Positions 53,500-62,564 of a DNA stretch of 64,000 bases are shown piece by piece. Source of the stretch: Candidatus Borkfalkia avistercoris (GTDB taxonomy: Bacteria > Bacillota > Clostridia > Christensenellales > Borkfalkiaceae). The notes below the pieces were generated by a model that searched no databases, was not told the DNA's origin, and saw only the letters and a list, made by a program, of their open reading frames with translations. The first letter of the stretch is position 1. Each line of letters opens with the position of its first letter. The position numbers and the translations under genes are program-made. Where the stretch lies: positions 1 to 64,000 of the forward strand of contig DXCL01000009.1 of the NCBI GenBank assembly GCA_019115995.1, read 5' to 3'.

Positions 53500-55143
53500 T
53501 TATTCAAGCGATACGATATAATAATAGATAGGCTGGCCGCCGTAGTGGAAATCCACGTCGCAGTCGGGGAACTGCTCGGCGAGCTTGCCCGCGAGCGCCT
53601 CGGCGTCTTCCTCCGAAACGTCTTTCCCGTAATAGAGGGTGATGATCTCGTGCGAGCTCTCTTTGAGCTTGCCGACGAGCGAAAGCAGCGTGTCGTCTAC
53701 GTTCGTGCCCTTTGCGAGGATCTTTTTATCGTCGAGCCCTATGATGTCGCCCTCTTTCAGATGAATACCGTTTACCGACGTTTCGCGGACGGCATACGTT
53801 ACCTGCCCCGCCTTGACGTTGTCCATGGAATGGATCATGTCCGTCTTGTTCTCTTCCGCGCTCGCCTCGGGATTGAACGCGAGCGCCGCGGCAAAGCCCT
53901 GCGGAATGTTTTTCGTCGGGATAACGTGTATGGTGCGGTTGGAAACGAGCGCCTTTGCCTGTTCCGCCGCCAGAATGATGTTTTTGTTATTGGGGAACAC
54001 GAAAACGTGCTCGGCGTTGATCTTCTGCACGGCGGCGGCGATGTCGTTCGCGCTGGGGTTCATCGTCTGCCCCCCTTCTATCACGCCGTCGACGAGCAGG
54101 TCTTTGAAGATGTCGGCAATGCCGTCTCCCGCACATACGGCGAGCATGCCCATCTCCTTCTTTTCCGCCTCGCGCTTGGCGCGCAGCGCCCTGTTCTGTT
54201 CGAGCATGTTTTCGATCTTCACGCGGTCGAGCTCTCCGAGCTCCACGGCATATTGCAGCGCCTGACCGGGATTATTGGTGTGCACGTGCACTTTGACGAG
54301 TTCGAGGTCGCCGATGCAGATGACGGAATCGCCGATATTCATCAGCTTTTCCTTCAACTTGTCTATATCCGCAAGCGTAGTCTGTTTTTTTAGATTGATG
54401 ACGAAAAATTCCGTGCAATAGGCAAACTCGATCTCGCCGAGGTCGAGGTTGATGATGTCGGAATTGTCGCCGAACACGTCTTCGTCCGCCTTGGGCGCGG
54501 CGTCGAAATCGGCGGCGCCTTCCACTTCCTCCCCGCTGGCGGCAGACAAAAATCCGCGGTATACGCACAAAAGGCCCATGCCGCCGGAATCGACGACGCC
54601 CGCCTTTTTGAGCACGGGCAAAAGCTCGGGCGTTTTGGCGAGCGCCTCCTCGCCCTTCTTGATGACGTCTTCCAAAAAGACTTTCAGATCCCTGTATTTG
54701 GGCGCGGAAGAACGGGCAAACTCGCTCATGAGGCGCGCCACGGTGAGGATCGTGCCTTCCTTCGGTTTGGAAACGGCGGAATAAGCGACCTTCGTGCCGT
54801 TTTCCATCGCCTTGGCGAACGCCTTGATGGTGATCTCTTCGTAATTTTTAAATTCCGCGCACATGCCGCGGAAAAGCTGAGACAAAATGACGCCCGAATT
54901 CCCGCGCGCGCCCTTTAAGGCGCCCTTGGAAACGGCGTCGCAGAGCTCGGAAAGGCGGTTCGAGGAGCAAAGCCCCAGCTCCTTGACCGCAGACTGTATG
55001 GTAAGGGACATGTTCGTGCCCGTATCTCCGTCGGGCACGGGGAACACGTTGAGCGCGTCCACCTTCGTCCTGTTTATTTCAAGCACCTTGGCGCCCGCAA
55101 CGATCATTTTGCGGAACTCTGTGCCGTTTACCGATTTTGGCAT
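53500..55143 (-). CDS. fakA: YloV/FakA-type DhaL-domain kinase
   Basis: 547 residues. The N-terminal DhaL (DAK2) domain has NVFPVPDGDTGTNMSLT with ADP/metal-binding aspartates and GARGNSGVILSQLFRG. A middle linker and a C-terminal DegV-like/FakA-specific domain follow. FakA phosphorylates fatty acids bound to a FakB (DegV) protein. FakB is not in the window. It starts 27 bp after the asp23-type gene, the conserved order. Confidence 0.9.
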   Translation of the reverse strand: MPKSVNGTEFRKMIVAGAKVLEINRTKVDALNVFPVPDGDTGTNMSLTIQSAVKELGLCSSNRLSELCDAVSKGALKGARGNSGVILSQLFRGMCAEFKNYEEITIKAFAKAMENGTKVAYSAVSKPKEGTILTVARLMSEFARSSAPKYRDLKVFLEDVIKKGEEALAKTPELLPVLKKAGVVDSGGMGLLCVYRGFLSAASGEEVEGAADFDAAPKADEDVFGDNSDIINLDLGEIEFAYCTEFFVINLKKQTTLADIDKLKEKLMNIGDSVICIGDLELVKVHVHTNNPGQALQYAVELGELDRVKIENMLEQNRALRAKREAEKKEMGMLAVCAGDGIADIFKDLLVDGVIEGGQTMNPSANDIAAAVQKINAEHVFVFPNNKNIILAAEQAKALVSNRTIHVIPTKNIPQGFAAALAFNPEASAEENKTDMIHSMDNVKAGQVTYAVRETSVNGIHLKEGDIIGLDDKKILAKGTNVDDTLLSLVGKLKESSHEIITLYYGKDVSEEDAEALAGKLAEQFPDCDVDFHYGGQPIYYYIVSLE

Positions 55144-55170
55144 GAAAGTGATTCTCTCCTTAACGCGGGA

Positions 55171-55521
55171 TCAGAGCTTGACCCCGATGATATTCACGTT
55201 GACGGTGTCAACGATCATACCCGTAAATTTTTCGACCCTGTACTTTACGCTCTCTTTCAGGGATTCGGCGACCGCGTTGATGGACACGCCGAATTTGATG
55301 ATGACGTAGACGTCGATATAGATGCGGTCTCCGTTGGTGGTAACTTTTACGCCCTTCCCCTCGGAGTTTTTGTTGAACAGCTCGGAAAGGCTGTCGGTAA
55401 AACGGCGCGAAACGGTTTCGACGATGCCGTAACACTCCATCGCCGCCAAAGAAGCGACCTTCGCGATCGCAAGGTCGGATATGGTTATTTTGCCGTAAGC
55501 GTTGCTCGTATTTACTGACAT
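55171..55521 (-). CDS. Asp23/Gls24-family envelope-stress protein
   Basis: 116 residues. The Asp23 fold shows as YGKITISDLAIAKVASLAAMECYGIVE, a central beta segment (GVKVTTNGDRIYIDVYVIIKFG) and amphipathic C-terminus. Members are abundant envelope-associated or cytosolic scaffold proteins; the YloU-type lies next to yloV in Bacillus. The start after GGGAG is at 55521. Confidence 0.9.
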   Translation of the reverse strand: MSVNTSNAYGKITISDLAIAKVASLAAMECYGIVETVSRRFTDSLSELFNKNSEGKGVKVTTNGDRIYIDVYVIIKFGVSINAVAESLKESVKYRVEKFTGMIVDTVNVNIIGVKL

Positions 55522-55657
55522 AAAAGCACTCTCCCGTATCATTCATATTTTATACTATTTTCCCTTGTTTTGCAAGAGAAATACCGAAGATGACAGCAAA
55601 TTTTTTTATATCATAATTTTTTTATGTAAATTTTTGCCCGTTTCGGCGCAAAAACGT

Positions 55658-55686
55658 TTGCTTTTTTTGAAAAGTTCTGTTATATT
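55658..55686 (+). promoter_or_regulatory. Promoter of rpmB
   Basis: TTGCTT, a 17-bp spacer and TATATT. Confidence 0.6.
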
Positions 55687-55759
55687 ATTACTGCTCGTTT
55701 CGGGCGGGGCGCGCTTGGTGCGCTCATTTTTTAATGATTACGACCGTGGAGGTGTGAAT

Positions 55760-55948
55760 ATGTCGAGAGTTTGCAGCGTATGCAATAAGGGTCAGAATTC
55801 CGGCAACAACGTGAGCCACAGCAACCGCAAAACGAGAAGAACTTTCAAAGCGAACGTGCAGAAGGTCAAAATCGTAAAAGACGGCAAGGTGGAGTCCGCT
55901 TACGTGTGCGCGCGTTGCCTGAAAAGCGACAAAGTGGAACGCGCTTAA
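55760..55948 (+). CDS. rpmB: 50S ribosomal protein L28
   Basis: 62 residues. SRVCSVCNKGQNSGNNVSHSNRKTRRTFKANVQ is the L28 N-terminus; CxxC pairs at the start (CSVC) and end (CARC) make it the zinc-binding form. The ATG follows GGAGG. The longer frame from 55502 is spurious. Divergent from asp23, as in Bacillus. Confidence 0.97.
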   Translation: MSRVCSVCNKGQNSGNNVSHSNRKTRRTFKANVQKVKIVKDGKVESAYVCARCLKSDKVERA

Positions 55949-55966
55949 TTTTTCAATCTGCAATAT

Positions 55967-56001
55967 AAAACCGCGCCGATGTATTTCGGCGCGGTTTTTT
56001 T
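55967..56001 (+). terminator. Terminator of rpmB
   Basis: AAACCGCGCCGA and TCGGCGCGGTTT form the stem, followed by T-run. Confidence 0.92.
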
Positions 56002-56069
56002 ACGGCAGGGCGCATTTTTGGGAAAGAACGCACTTTTTGGCAGGGGAGACGCGATCCCCTGCCATTTTT

Positions 56070-56348
56070 TTATAACGCAAGCGCCAGCCATACGGCGAGC
56101 GCGGCCTGCCACGCAATGCCGACGATATTGACGAACCAGAAGTACCAGTGCCGCGTTTTATGACGGAACAGCAGCATGCCCAGCAGCCCGCCGACCGCCC
56201 CGCCGAAAAACGACAGCAGAAGCAAAACTTTTTCGGGAATGCGCCACCTGCCGCGGCGCGCCTTCCACTTGTCCGCGCCGTATACGATGAGAGCTGCAAG
56301 GCTCATTGCGCCGTAAAAGGCGAGCACACATAACAAAGGGATATTCAT
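56070..56348 (-). CDS. DUF1294-family small membrane protein
   Basis: 92 residues. FYGAMSLAALIVYGADKWKARRGRWRIPEKVLLLLSFFGGAVGGLLGMLLFRHKTRHWYF is the DUF1294 pattern: a helix, a basic loop with YGxDKxxA, and a second helix pair ending FRHKTxHxxF. Function unknown. Start overlaps the cyclase stop by ATGA, so the pair is translationally coupled. Confidence 0.88.
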   Translation of the reverse strand: MNIPLLCVLAFYGAMSLAALIVYGADKWKARRGRWRIPEKVLLLLSFFGGAVGGLLGMLLFRHKTRHWYFWFVNIVGIAWQAALAVWLALAL

Positions 56349-56893
56349 TCGTTTTCCTCCAAACTCTTCAATACCGCGCGTACGGGCGCGCCGTCGGCCC
56401 CGCCCAATTTCAGCGGGAAAGCATACAGCTCGTACTTCCCTTCCGGCACGGCGGAAAGGTCGATCCCCTCCAAAAGAGCGATCTCGTCTTCGAGCAAAAT
56501 GCGGTGCGCCTCCGCCGATCCGACCGATTGCCCCTCCACGCCGAGGAGCAAAAGCTTCCCGCGCAGGCGCGCGGCAAAGGCGGGGGTTATTTCTTCTTTT
56601 CCTTTCAGCAGCAGGCGCCGCGCGCCCGCGCCGAGCGCCGCGGCGGCGCTTTCGGCGGAACAGACGACGCATTTGCCCGCAAAGCGTGAAAGTTCGAGAG
56701 ATTCGACCGTTTTCCCGCCCGCAATGTAATGGGCGGGCGCGTCGACGTGCGTGCCGTTATGCGCGCACATCGCAAAATCGGTCAAGTTGCATTCGTCTCC
56801 CCTTTCCATGCTCTTCGCGCGGACAAAAGAGGGGGAAGCGTCTCCCGGATACACGCCGCCCGAAAAAACTTCCTGCGTGATGTCGTAATACAT
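56345..56893 (-). CDS. Cyclase-family protein (kynurenine formamidase-like)
   Basis: 182 residues. YYDITQEVFSGGVYPGD at the start and the metal-binding HNGTHVDAPAHY near residue 45 identify the cyclase/KynB fold. Metal-dependent amide hydrolysis is the known chemistry in the family; no kynurenine genes are nearby, so the substrate is open. Own promoter at 56914-56942. Confidence 0.85.
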   Translation of the reverse strand: MYYDITQEVFSGGVYPGDASPSFVRAKSMERGDECNLTDFAMCAHNGTHVDAPAHYIAGGKTVESLELSRFAGKCVVCSAESAAAALGAGARRLLLKGKEEITPAFAARLRGKLLLLGVEGQSVGSAEAHRILLEDEIALLEGIDLSAVPEGKYELYAFPLKLGGADGAPVRAVLKSLEENE

Positions 56894-56913
56894 ATTTTTT
56901 TACCTTCTCATAA

Positions 56914-56942
56914 ATTTTACTACTTTCCCCGCGCAAAGTCAA
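56914..56942 (-). promoter_or_regulatory. Promoter of the cyclase-DUF1294 pair
   Basis: Minus-strand TTGACT, a 17-bp spacer and TAAAAT. Confidence 0.7.
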
Positions 56943-56971
56943 GGGCGCGGAGAGATGATCGCTCCGCGCCC
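56943..56971 (-). terminator. Terminator hairpin at the end of the rfb operon
   Basis: GGGCGCGGAG and CTCCGCGCCC form a 10-bp stem with a 9-nt loop, abutting the -35 of the next promoter. The T-run is weak. Confidence 0.6.
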
Positions 56972-56983
56972 TTCGGCATAATT

Positions 56984-57859
56984 TCAGTTTTCGGCAAAAT
57001 AAGCGGAAAGCGCCTGCCGCCAGCTTCGGAAAAAATTGAGCCCCAACGCTTTCAGCCTCGCGTTTTCGAGCACCGAATAGGCGGGCCGTTTGACGGGCGT
57101 GGGATACTCCTCCGTGGTACAGGGAGAGATCTGCGCAGCGATCCCCGACAGGCAGGCGATCTCTGCGGCGAATTCGTACCAGGTGCACACGCCCTCGCAG
57201 GTCGCGTGAAACACGCCGCATTCGGGCCTGTCCGCCAGGAGCAGCATGTGATAGGCGAGATCTTCTGTAAATGTGGGCGAGCCGAACTGATCGTTCACGA
57301 CGCGCATGGCGCCCTTTTCCGTGCAGACGCGCTGCACCGTTTTCAGAAAATTGTTGCCCGACCTGCCGTACAGCCATGCCGTGCGCATGACGGCCGTGTT
57401 CGGGCACGCCTTCAAGGAAAGCTCCTCCCCGAGCCGTTTGGATCTGCCGTACACGCCGAGAGGACGGCACGCGTCCTCCTCTACATAAGGAGAGCCCTTT
57501 TCCCCGTCGAACACATAATCGGTGGAAACGAGGATATACCTGCCGCCCGCCGCATGCATGGCGAGCGCGAGATTTTCCGCTCCCGCCGCGTTCACGGCAA
57601 ACGCGAGCGCCTCGTCCGATTCCGCTTTGTTGACGTTCGTATATGCCGCGCAATTGAAAACGACGCCGATCTTTTCCCTTTCGCAAAAGGAAAACACGGC
57701 TTTTCGGTCGGTGATATCCAGCTCGTCTGCGTCCGTTTCGACGACGCGGTGCGCGCCCTTCAAAAAAGAGGGCGTGCCGAAGGGGGTGGTCCCCCGCTTG
57801 AAGAAGCCGGAAAGTTCCGTACCCAGCTGCCCTTTCGCCCCCGTGATGAGAATGTTCAT
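56984..57859 (-). CDS. rfbD: dTDP-4-dehydrorhamnose reductase
   Basis: 291 residues, SDR fold. ITGAKGQLGTEL at the N-terminus binds NADPH; STDYVFDG and the catalytic YxxxK in YGRSKRLGE follow. The final step to dTDP-L-rhamnose. The start MNILITGAKG lies inside a longer spurious frame. Residues ~25-40 (KRGTTPFGTPSFLK) are an insertion relative to typical RfbD. Confidence 0.94.
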   Translation of the reverse strand: MNILITGAKGQLGTELSGFFKRGTTPFGTPSFLKGAHRVVETDADELDITDRKAVFSFCEREKIGVVFNCAAYTNVNKAESDEALAFAVNAAGAENLALAMHAAGGRYILVSTDYVFDGEKGSPYVEEDACRPLGVYGRSKRLGEELSLKACPNTAVMRTAWLYGRSGNNFLKTVQRVCTEKGAMRVVNDQFGSPTFTEDLAYHMLLLADRPECGVFHATCEGVCTWYEFAAEIACLSGIAAQISPCTTEEYPTPVKRPAYSVLENARLKALGLNFFRSWRQALSAYFAEN

Positions 57860-58476
57860 GCGCTTTCGCCCTCTCCTTTGTCTTCTTCCTTTTTCGCGGA
57901 AGCCGCGCCCGTATCCGACGTATCGATACCGTAATCGACGGGGTGCTGCAAGGCGAAAAGCCCGCGGGTTATGAAGCACACGGCGATCATCGCGATAAAC
58001 CTCGCCCATGAAAACCGGAACTGATAATCGTTGATGATGACCGTGAAATTTTTGAGCGTGTCTCCCGTTTCGCCCTGTAAATCGAAGCGGACGGACAGGA
58101 TATTGCCGTCTACGACCACGTTTCCCGCGCCGTTTGCAAGGGTGACCGTTTTATCTTCCGTGGAAGAATCGCAGAAGGCGGAAACGGAGGATATGCCGCC
58201 GCTTTCAAAGCTGACGCGCATCGTATTCAACTCATAATTGAGATTTTCCAGCCACAGATGCGCTTCGCCTTCGCCGATCTCTATTTCGCCGCCCGCGTTT
58301 ATATAACAATTTTCCAGCCGGAAATCCGCCTGCGCGTACGTACGCGTTTCGTCCTGCCGCCAGCCGAGCGACACGGTGATCGGCTTGAAGTTAAAAGCGC
58401 AGACTTCGAGCACCGCCGCGACCGCAACAACGATGACCGCAAACACGGCCGTTTTCAATATTTTTTTTCTGTTCAT
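57856..58476 (-). CDS. Short membrane protein of unknown function
   Basis: 206 residues. One N-terminal helix (about 7-27), a ~125-residue extracytoplasmic beta-rich domain (VSLGWRQDETRTYAQADFRLENC ... FTVIINDYQFRFSW) and a second helix near 165-185, then an acidic tail. The external domain resembles the N-terminal part of large polysaccharide-locus membrane proteins, but the expected further helices are absent. Overlaps rfbD by ATGA. Confidence 0.55.
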   Translation of the reverse strand: MNRKKILKTAVFAVIVVAVAAVLEVCAFNFKPITVSLGWRQDETRTYAQADFRLENCYINAGGEIEIGEGEAHLWLENLNYELNTMRVSFESGGISSVSAFCDSSTEDKTVTLANGAGNVVVDGNILSVRFDLQGETGDTLKNFTVIINDYQFRFSWARFIAMIAVCFITRGLFALQHPVDYGIDTSDTGAASAKKEEDKGEGESA

Positions 58477-58484
58477 TGTCTGCC

Positions 58485-59216
58485 CTACTTTACGAAATCG
58501 AGGTACGCCTGCACGACTTCCTGCGGAGAGCCGTCCATGCGGACGCGCCCCCTGTCCAGCCAAATGCAACGGTTGCAGATGTCGAGCGCCGTTTCCATGC
58601 TGTGCGTGACCATGACCATGATCTTTGCGACGTTGACCATTTCCTTCATGCGGCGGGTCGCTTTGTCGATAAAGCCCGCGTCTCCCGCGGCGAACACTTC
58701 GTCCAAAAGGAGAATATCGGGCATGAACGCCGTAGAGGTGGAAAAGGCAAGGCGCACGAACATACCGGACGAGTAATATTTGACGGGCATGTTCAGAAAT
58801 TCGCCGAGCTCGGAAAAGTCGGCGATCTCGCGCATTTTCGACTTGATCTCCTTCGGCGAAAGCCCGAGCATGAGTCCGCGCAGATACATATTGTCCCAAC
58901 CGTTCTGCTCCACCTCGAACCCCGTGGAGAGCTCGAACATGTTGGATACGTTCCCCTCTACGGTCAGCTTGCCGCCGGAGGGCTTGTAAATGCCCGCGAT
59001 CACCTTCAACAAGGTGCTCTTGCCCGCGCCGTTGTGCCCTATTATGGCCACGCGCTCCCCTTCTTCGATGGTGAGCGTGATATGATCGAGCGCATGCACC
59101 GTGGCGTTTTGGAATTTATTGAATTTATTGCTGCCGGGAACGATGATGTCTTTGAGCCGCCTTTCCCGCCAGACCTTGAACACGAGGTCGGTATCTTCCA
59201 GCTTGATAATGCTCAT
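58485..59216 (-). CDS. Polysaccharide ABC transporter ATP-binding protein (Wzt/TagH type)
   Basis: 243 residues. Walker A GHNGAGKSTLL, the signature YSSGMFVRLAFS characteristic of O-antigen and teichoic-acid exporters, and Walker B ILLLDEVFAAGD. No C-terminal carbohydrate-binding domain. With the permease gene upstream it exports the lipid-linked polymer assembled by this locus. Confidence 0.93.
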   Translation of the reverse strand: MSIIKLEDTDLVFKVWRERRLKDIIVPGSNKFNKFQNATVHALDHITLTIEEGERVAIIGHNGAGKSTLLKVIAGIYKPSGGKLTVEGNVSNMFELSTGFEVEQNGWDNMYLRGLMLGLSPKEIKSKMREIADFSELGEFLNMPVKYYSSGMFVRLAFSTSTAFMPDILLLDEVFAAGDAGFIDKATRRMKEMVNVAKIMVMVTHSMETALDICNRCIWLDRGRVRMDGSPQEVVQAYLDFVK

Positions 59217-59223
59217 GGCTTCC

Positions 59224-60003
59224 TCACAACTTGAAATTGATCTTCCAGCGGCACCTGTTGACCATCGCCGTGCCGACCGCAAAGATAACGGCAGTTATGG
59301 CTATGGCGATCAGATACGTTTCCCACGAGACCATATTGCCCAAAAGCGGCTGTTTTACGACTTCCAAAACGTAATAAAACGGATTGAACTGATAAATAAA
59401 CGCCAACTTCTCTCCCAACTGCGCCGGACGGTAAATGATGGGCGTGATATAAAAGAATGCTTGCAGCGCCAGCGATTGCAGGGGCTGATAGTCTCTGATG
59501 TACAGGTTTGCGACAGACGCGATCTGCGCAAAGCCCCAGCAAAAGACGAACATGATCAGAAGCCCGGGAACGACCATGAGCATTTCCGCTCCGAACGCCT
59601 GCGGCTGCAAAACGAGATACAGCACATAAAACGCCATCATGCTGTACAGCAGGTTGATAAATCCTATGCAGACCGTTCTCAGCGGGAATATCTGCGGATT
59701 GACGCTCAGCTGCTTCAAGTAGCCTTCCGCATTGATGAAGGCGGTGTTCCCGCCCTCCGCGGAAGCGGTGATGAACGTCCAGGGATTGAGACCCGCGAAA
59801 AGAATGGGAATGGTCACTTTAATATCCTGGTTGAAGAGCACCGCGTACACCGTGCCGATGATGATCGAGAGCGCGAGCGGGGTGATGATCGCCCACAGAA
59901 CGCCCAAAAGGGAACGGCGGTATCTCGCCTGCAAATCGCGGTTGACAAAACTCGCGAGGATATAGCGGTCATGCCAGATGCCGCCGAAAAAACTTTTTGT
60001 CAT
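59224..60003 (-). CDS. Polysaccharide ABC transporter permease (Wzm/TagG type)
   Basis: 259 residues with six hydrophobic helices and the ABC-2 N-terminus NRDLQARYRRSLLGVLWAIITPL. The start at 60003 follows AAGGAG at 8-nt spacing. It pairs with the ATPase encoded 7 bp downstream. Confidence 0.92.
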   Translation of the reverse strand: MTKSFFGGIWHDRYILASFVNRDLQARYRRSLLGVLWAIITPLALSIIIGTVYAVLFNQDIKVTIPILFAGLNPWTFITASAEGGNTAFINAEGYLKQLSVNPQIFPLRTVCIGFINLLYSMMAFYVLYLVLQPQAFGAEMLMVVPGLLIMFVFCWGFAQIASVANLYIRDYQPLQSLALQAFFYITPIIYRPAQLGEKLAFIYQFNPFYYVLEVVKQPLLGNMVSWETYLIAIAITAVIFAVGTAMVNRCRWKINFKL

Positions 60004-60048
60004 GCACCTTACTCCTTGCGCTTTTTCCACGGGAAAAAGCGCCGCTTG

Positions 60049-60981
60049 TTACGCCTTGAATTTTCCGAATACGTACAACAGCCTGAAAAGCAGCGTTTCC
60101 GCGCCGCTCTGCCGCACGGCGCGGCTCTTACACGCATATTTTATACGGGAACAGAAATTTTTGCCCGCGGCGAGAAAATCGGAGATCTCCTGCCGGTACT
60201 CCTCGCGCAGGCTCCCGCCGAACGCCTCGTAAAACGCCGCGAGCTGGCGCGCCATCGCGCCGCCGCGCGCCTGTTTCAGATAGCGGAGGCGCCGCGCCGT
60301 CTTCTTAAAAAAGCCGTCCTGCGCGCCCACCGCGTTTTCTCCGTGCTGGCGGTATAAGACCTGCGGCTCGCTGTCGTAGATCACTTTTCCGAAAGCGGAC
60401 GCCGCGAGATAGATCCAATGGTCGTAATTCATAAGCCCTTCCCGATAAGAGCCTTTCAGCAGCCGCAAAAGCGCCCCGTTGAATACCATGGTATGCCCCG
60501 AGCAGATGTCCTGGATCATCGCGTTGTAAAAAGAGGGCCCCCGTTTCGGGTATGGGAGCGTCCTTTTCCCGCTGAGATCCTCCCCCGTAAGGCAGAGAAC
60601 GCCCGAATACAGGAGAGGCTGCGCCGCGTTTTCCTTGTCCAGCATGGGCACGGCGCGCTCGAACTTGCCGGGCAGCCACACGTCGTCCTGATCGCACAGG
60701 GCATAATAGTCGTACGTCTCTTCCGCGCCCTCCAAGAGCGCGAAAAAGCTCGCGTTAAAGCCGACGTTTTCCCCGTTTATGACCTCGACGCCCCGCTCCC
60801 TGCCGTATGCGGCGAGTATGGCGGGCGTGGAATCGGAAGAACCGTCATCGCGCACGCGGATCGTAAATTCGAAATCTCCGCCGAGCGCCAAAAGGCTGTC
60901 GAGCTGTTCCCCGATATATTTCTCCCCGTTATAAGCGGACAGAAGAATGAGAATGCGTTTTTTACTTGCTTGCTCCGCCAT
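60049..60981 (-). CDS. Glycosyltransferase family 2
   Basis: 310 residues, GT-A fold. LLSAYNGEKYIGEQLDSLL, VRDDGSSDST and the metal-binding ALCDQDDVWLPGK are like rhamnosyltransferases of the RfbF/RgpB group. Located among dTDP-rhamnose genes, it may transfer rhamnose; the donor is inferred. Overlaps rfbB by 20 bp. Confidence 0.9.
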   Translation of the reverse strand: MAEQASKKRILILLSAYNGEKYIGEQLDSLLALGGDFEFTIRVRDDGSSDSTPAILAAYGRERGVEVINGENVGFNASFFALLEGAEETYDYYALCDQDDVWLPGKFERAVPMLDKENAAQPLLYSGVLCLTGEDLSGKRTLPYPKRGPSFYNAMIQDICSGHTMVFNGALLRLLKGSYREGLMNYDHWIYLAASAFGKVIYDSEPQVLYRQHGENAVGAQDGFFKKTARRLRYLKQARGGAMARQLAAFYEAFGGSLREEYRQEISDFLAAGKNFCSRIKYACKSRAVRQSGAETLLFRLLYVFGKFKA

Positions 60982-61981
60982 ACATCTTTTTATAATAACG
61001 TTTATAGCTTCCGCTGAGGATATGCTCCCACCACGCGCGGTGGGTCAGATACCAATCCACCGTTCTGCGGATACCGTCGTCAAATTTTACGGTCGGCTCC
61101 CAGCCGAGCTCGTTTCTGATCTTCGTCGGATCGATCGCGTAGCGCAGATCGTGCCCGGCGCGGTCTTTGACGTAGACGATCTCCCCTTTGCCGAGTATCT
61201 TTACGATCGTTTGGACGACTTCGAGATTCGTCTTTTCGTTATGCCCGCCCACGTTGTACACTTCGCCAAGCCGCCCGCCGCGCACGATGAGGTCGATCGC
61301 GGCGCAGTGATCCTCCACGTACAGCCAGTCGCGCACGTTCGCGCCCGTTCCGTATACGGGAAGCGGCCGCCCCTCCAATGCGCTCGTGATCATGAGCGGA
61401 ATGAGCTTTTCCGGAAAATGATATGGCCCGTAATTGTTGGAACAGCGCGAAATGGTTACGGGCGCACCGTACGTTCTGTAATATGCCAGAACGAGGAGAT
61501 CCGCCGACGCCTTCGACGCGGAATAGGGCGACGAGGTGTGCAGAGGCGTCGTTTCCGTAAAAAACAGATCGGGCCTGTCCAGCGGCAGATCGCCGTAAAC
61601 TTCGTCGGTGGAGACCTGATGGTAGCGGGGCGTGCCGTACTTTCTGCAAGCCTCCAACAGCACCTGCGTGCCGAGGATATTCGTCTTCAAAAATACGGAC
61701 GGATTGCTGATAGACCTGTCTACATGGCTTTCCGCAGCGAAGTTGACGACCGCGTCCGGCTTTTCCTTTGCGAAAATTCCGTCCATCGCGCGGCGGTTCG
61801 TGATGTCCGCCTTATAAAAAACGAAACGGGGATCGGCGAGCGCCCCTTCGAGCGTTTCCAGATTTCCCGCATACGTGAGCTTATCCACGCACACGACGCG
61901 ATCGTGCGGATACTTATTCAATATATAATAGACGAAATTGCCGCCGATAAAGCCGGCCCCGCCCGTTACGAGTATTTTCAT
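60962..61981 (-). CDS. rfbB: dTDP-glucose 4,6-dehydratase
   Basis: 339 residues. VTGGAGFIGGNFV, the catalytic STDEVYGDL and SPYSASKASADLL (YxxxK), and RDWLYVEDHC. It converts dTDP-glucose to the 4-keto-6-deoxy sugar. The start is at MKILVTGG; a TTG seven codons upstream is possible. Confidence 0.96.
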   Translation of the reverse strand: MKILVTGGAGFIGGNFVYYILNKYPHDRVVCVDKLTYAGNLETLEGALADPRFVFYKADITNRRAMDGIFAKEKPDAVVNFAAESHVDRSISNPSVFLKTNILGTQVLLEACRKYGTPRYHQVSTDEVYGDLPLDRPDLFFTETTPLHTSSPYSASKASADLLVLAYYRTYGAPVTISRCSNNYGPYHFPEKLIPLMITSALEGRPLPVYGTGANVRDWLYVEDHCAAIDLIVRGGRLGEVYNVGGHNEKTNLEVVQTIVKILGKGEIVYVKDRAGHDLRYAIDPTKIRNELGWEPTVKFDDGIRRTVDWYLTHRAWWEHILSGSYKRYYKKMYGGASK

Positions 61982-61998
61982 TTTGCTGTTACTCCCCG

Positions 61999-62544
61999 TC
62001 AAAAATAATATTCGTCCTGATCGAAAAACGGAGCCGCGGCGTCTTTATCGGAAACGACGGGATCCTCCGTCTTCCAATAGATGGCGAAAACCGGGTCGTT
62101 CCAGCGAATGCCGCCCTCGCTCGCTTTGTTATAAAAATTATCCGCCTTGTATAAGAACTCCACGTCGTCGGTCAGGGTAAGAAAGCCGTGCGCGCAGCCG
62201 CGCGGAATGAGCAGCTGACGGAAATTTTCCGCGGAGAGCTCAACGCCCACCCATTTCAGATAGGTCGGAGAGTTTTTGCGCAGATCCACCGCCACGTCGT
62301 ACACGGCGCCGCGCACACAGCGCACGAGCTTTGCCTGCGCCCACTCTCCGCGCTGAAAATGCAGCCCTCTGAGTGTCCCTTTTTTTGCCGAGAAGGAATG
62401 ATTGTCCTGCACGAACTCATAGAACAGCCCTTCCTTTTCCATGGCGGCCCTGTTCCAGCTTTCCATGAACCAGCCGCGTTTGTCTCCGAATACGGCGGGT
62501 TCCAGAATAAATACGCCGTCTACCGCCGTCGCGATCTTTTTCAT
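61999..62544 (-). CDS. rfbC: dTDP-4-dehydrorhamnose 3,5-epimerase
   Basis: 181 residues, cupin fold. GDKRGWFMESWN, the catalytic His in LRGLHFQRG and the Asp in YDVAVDLR are present, and IPRGCAHGFLTL follows. The start at MKKIATAVDG follows AGAGG. Confidence 0.95.
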   Translation of the reverse strand: MKKIATAVDGVFILEPAVFGDKRGWFMESWNRAAMEKEGLFYEFVQDNHSFSAKKGTLRGLHFQRGEWAQAKLVRCVRGAVYDVAVDLRKNSPTYLKWVGVELSAENFRQLLIPRGCAHGFLTLTDDVEFLYKADNFYNKASEGGIRWNDPVFAIYWKTEDPVVSDKDAAAPFFDQDEYYF

Positions 62545-62564
62545 ACTTTTTCCTCTGTTTTCCT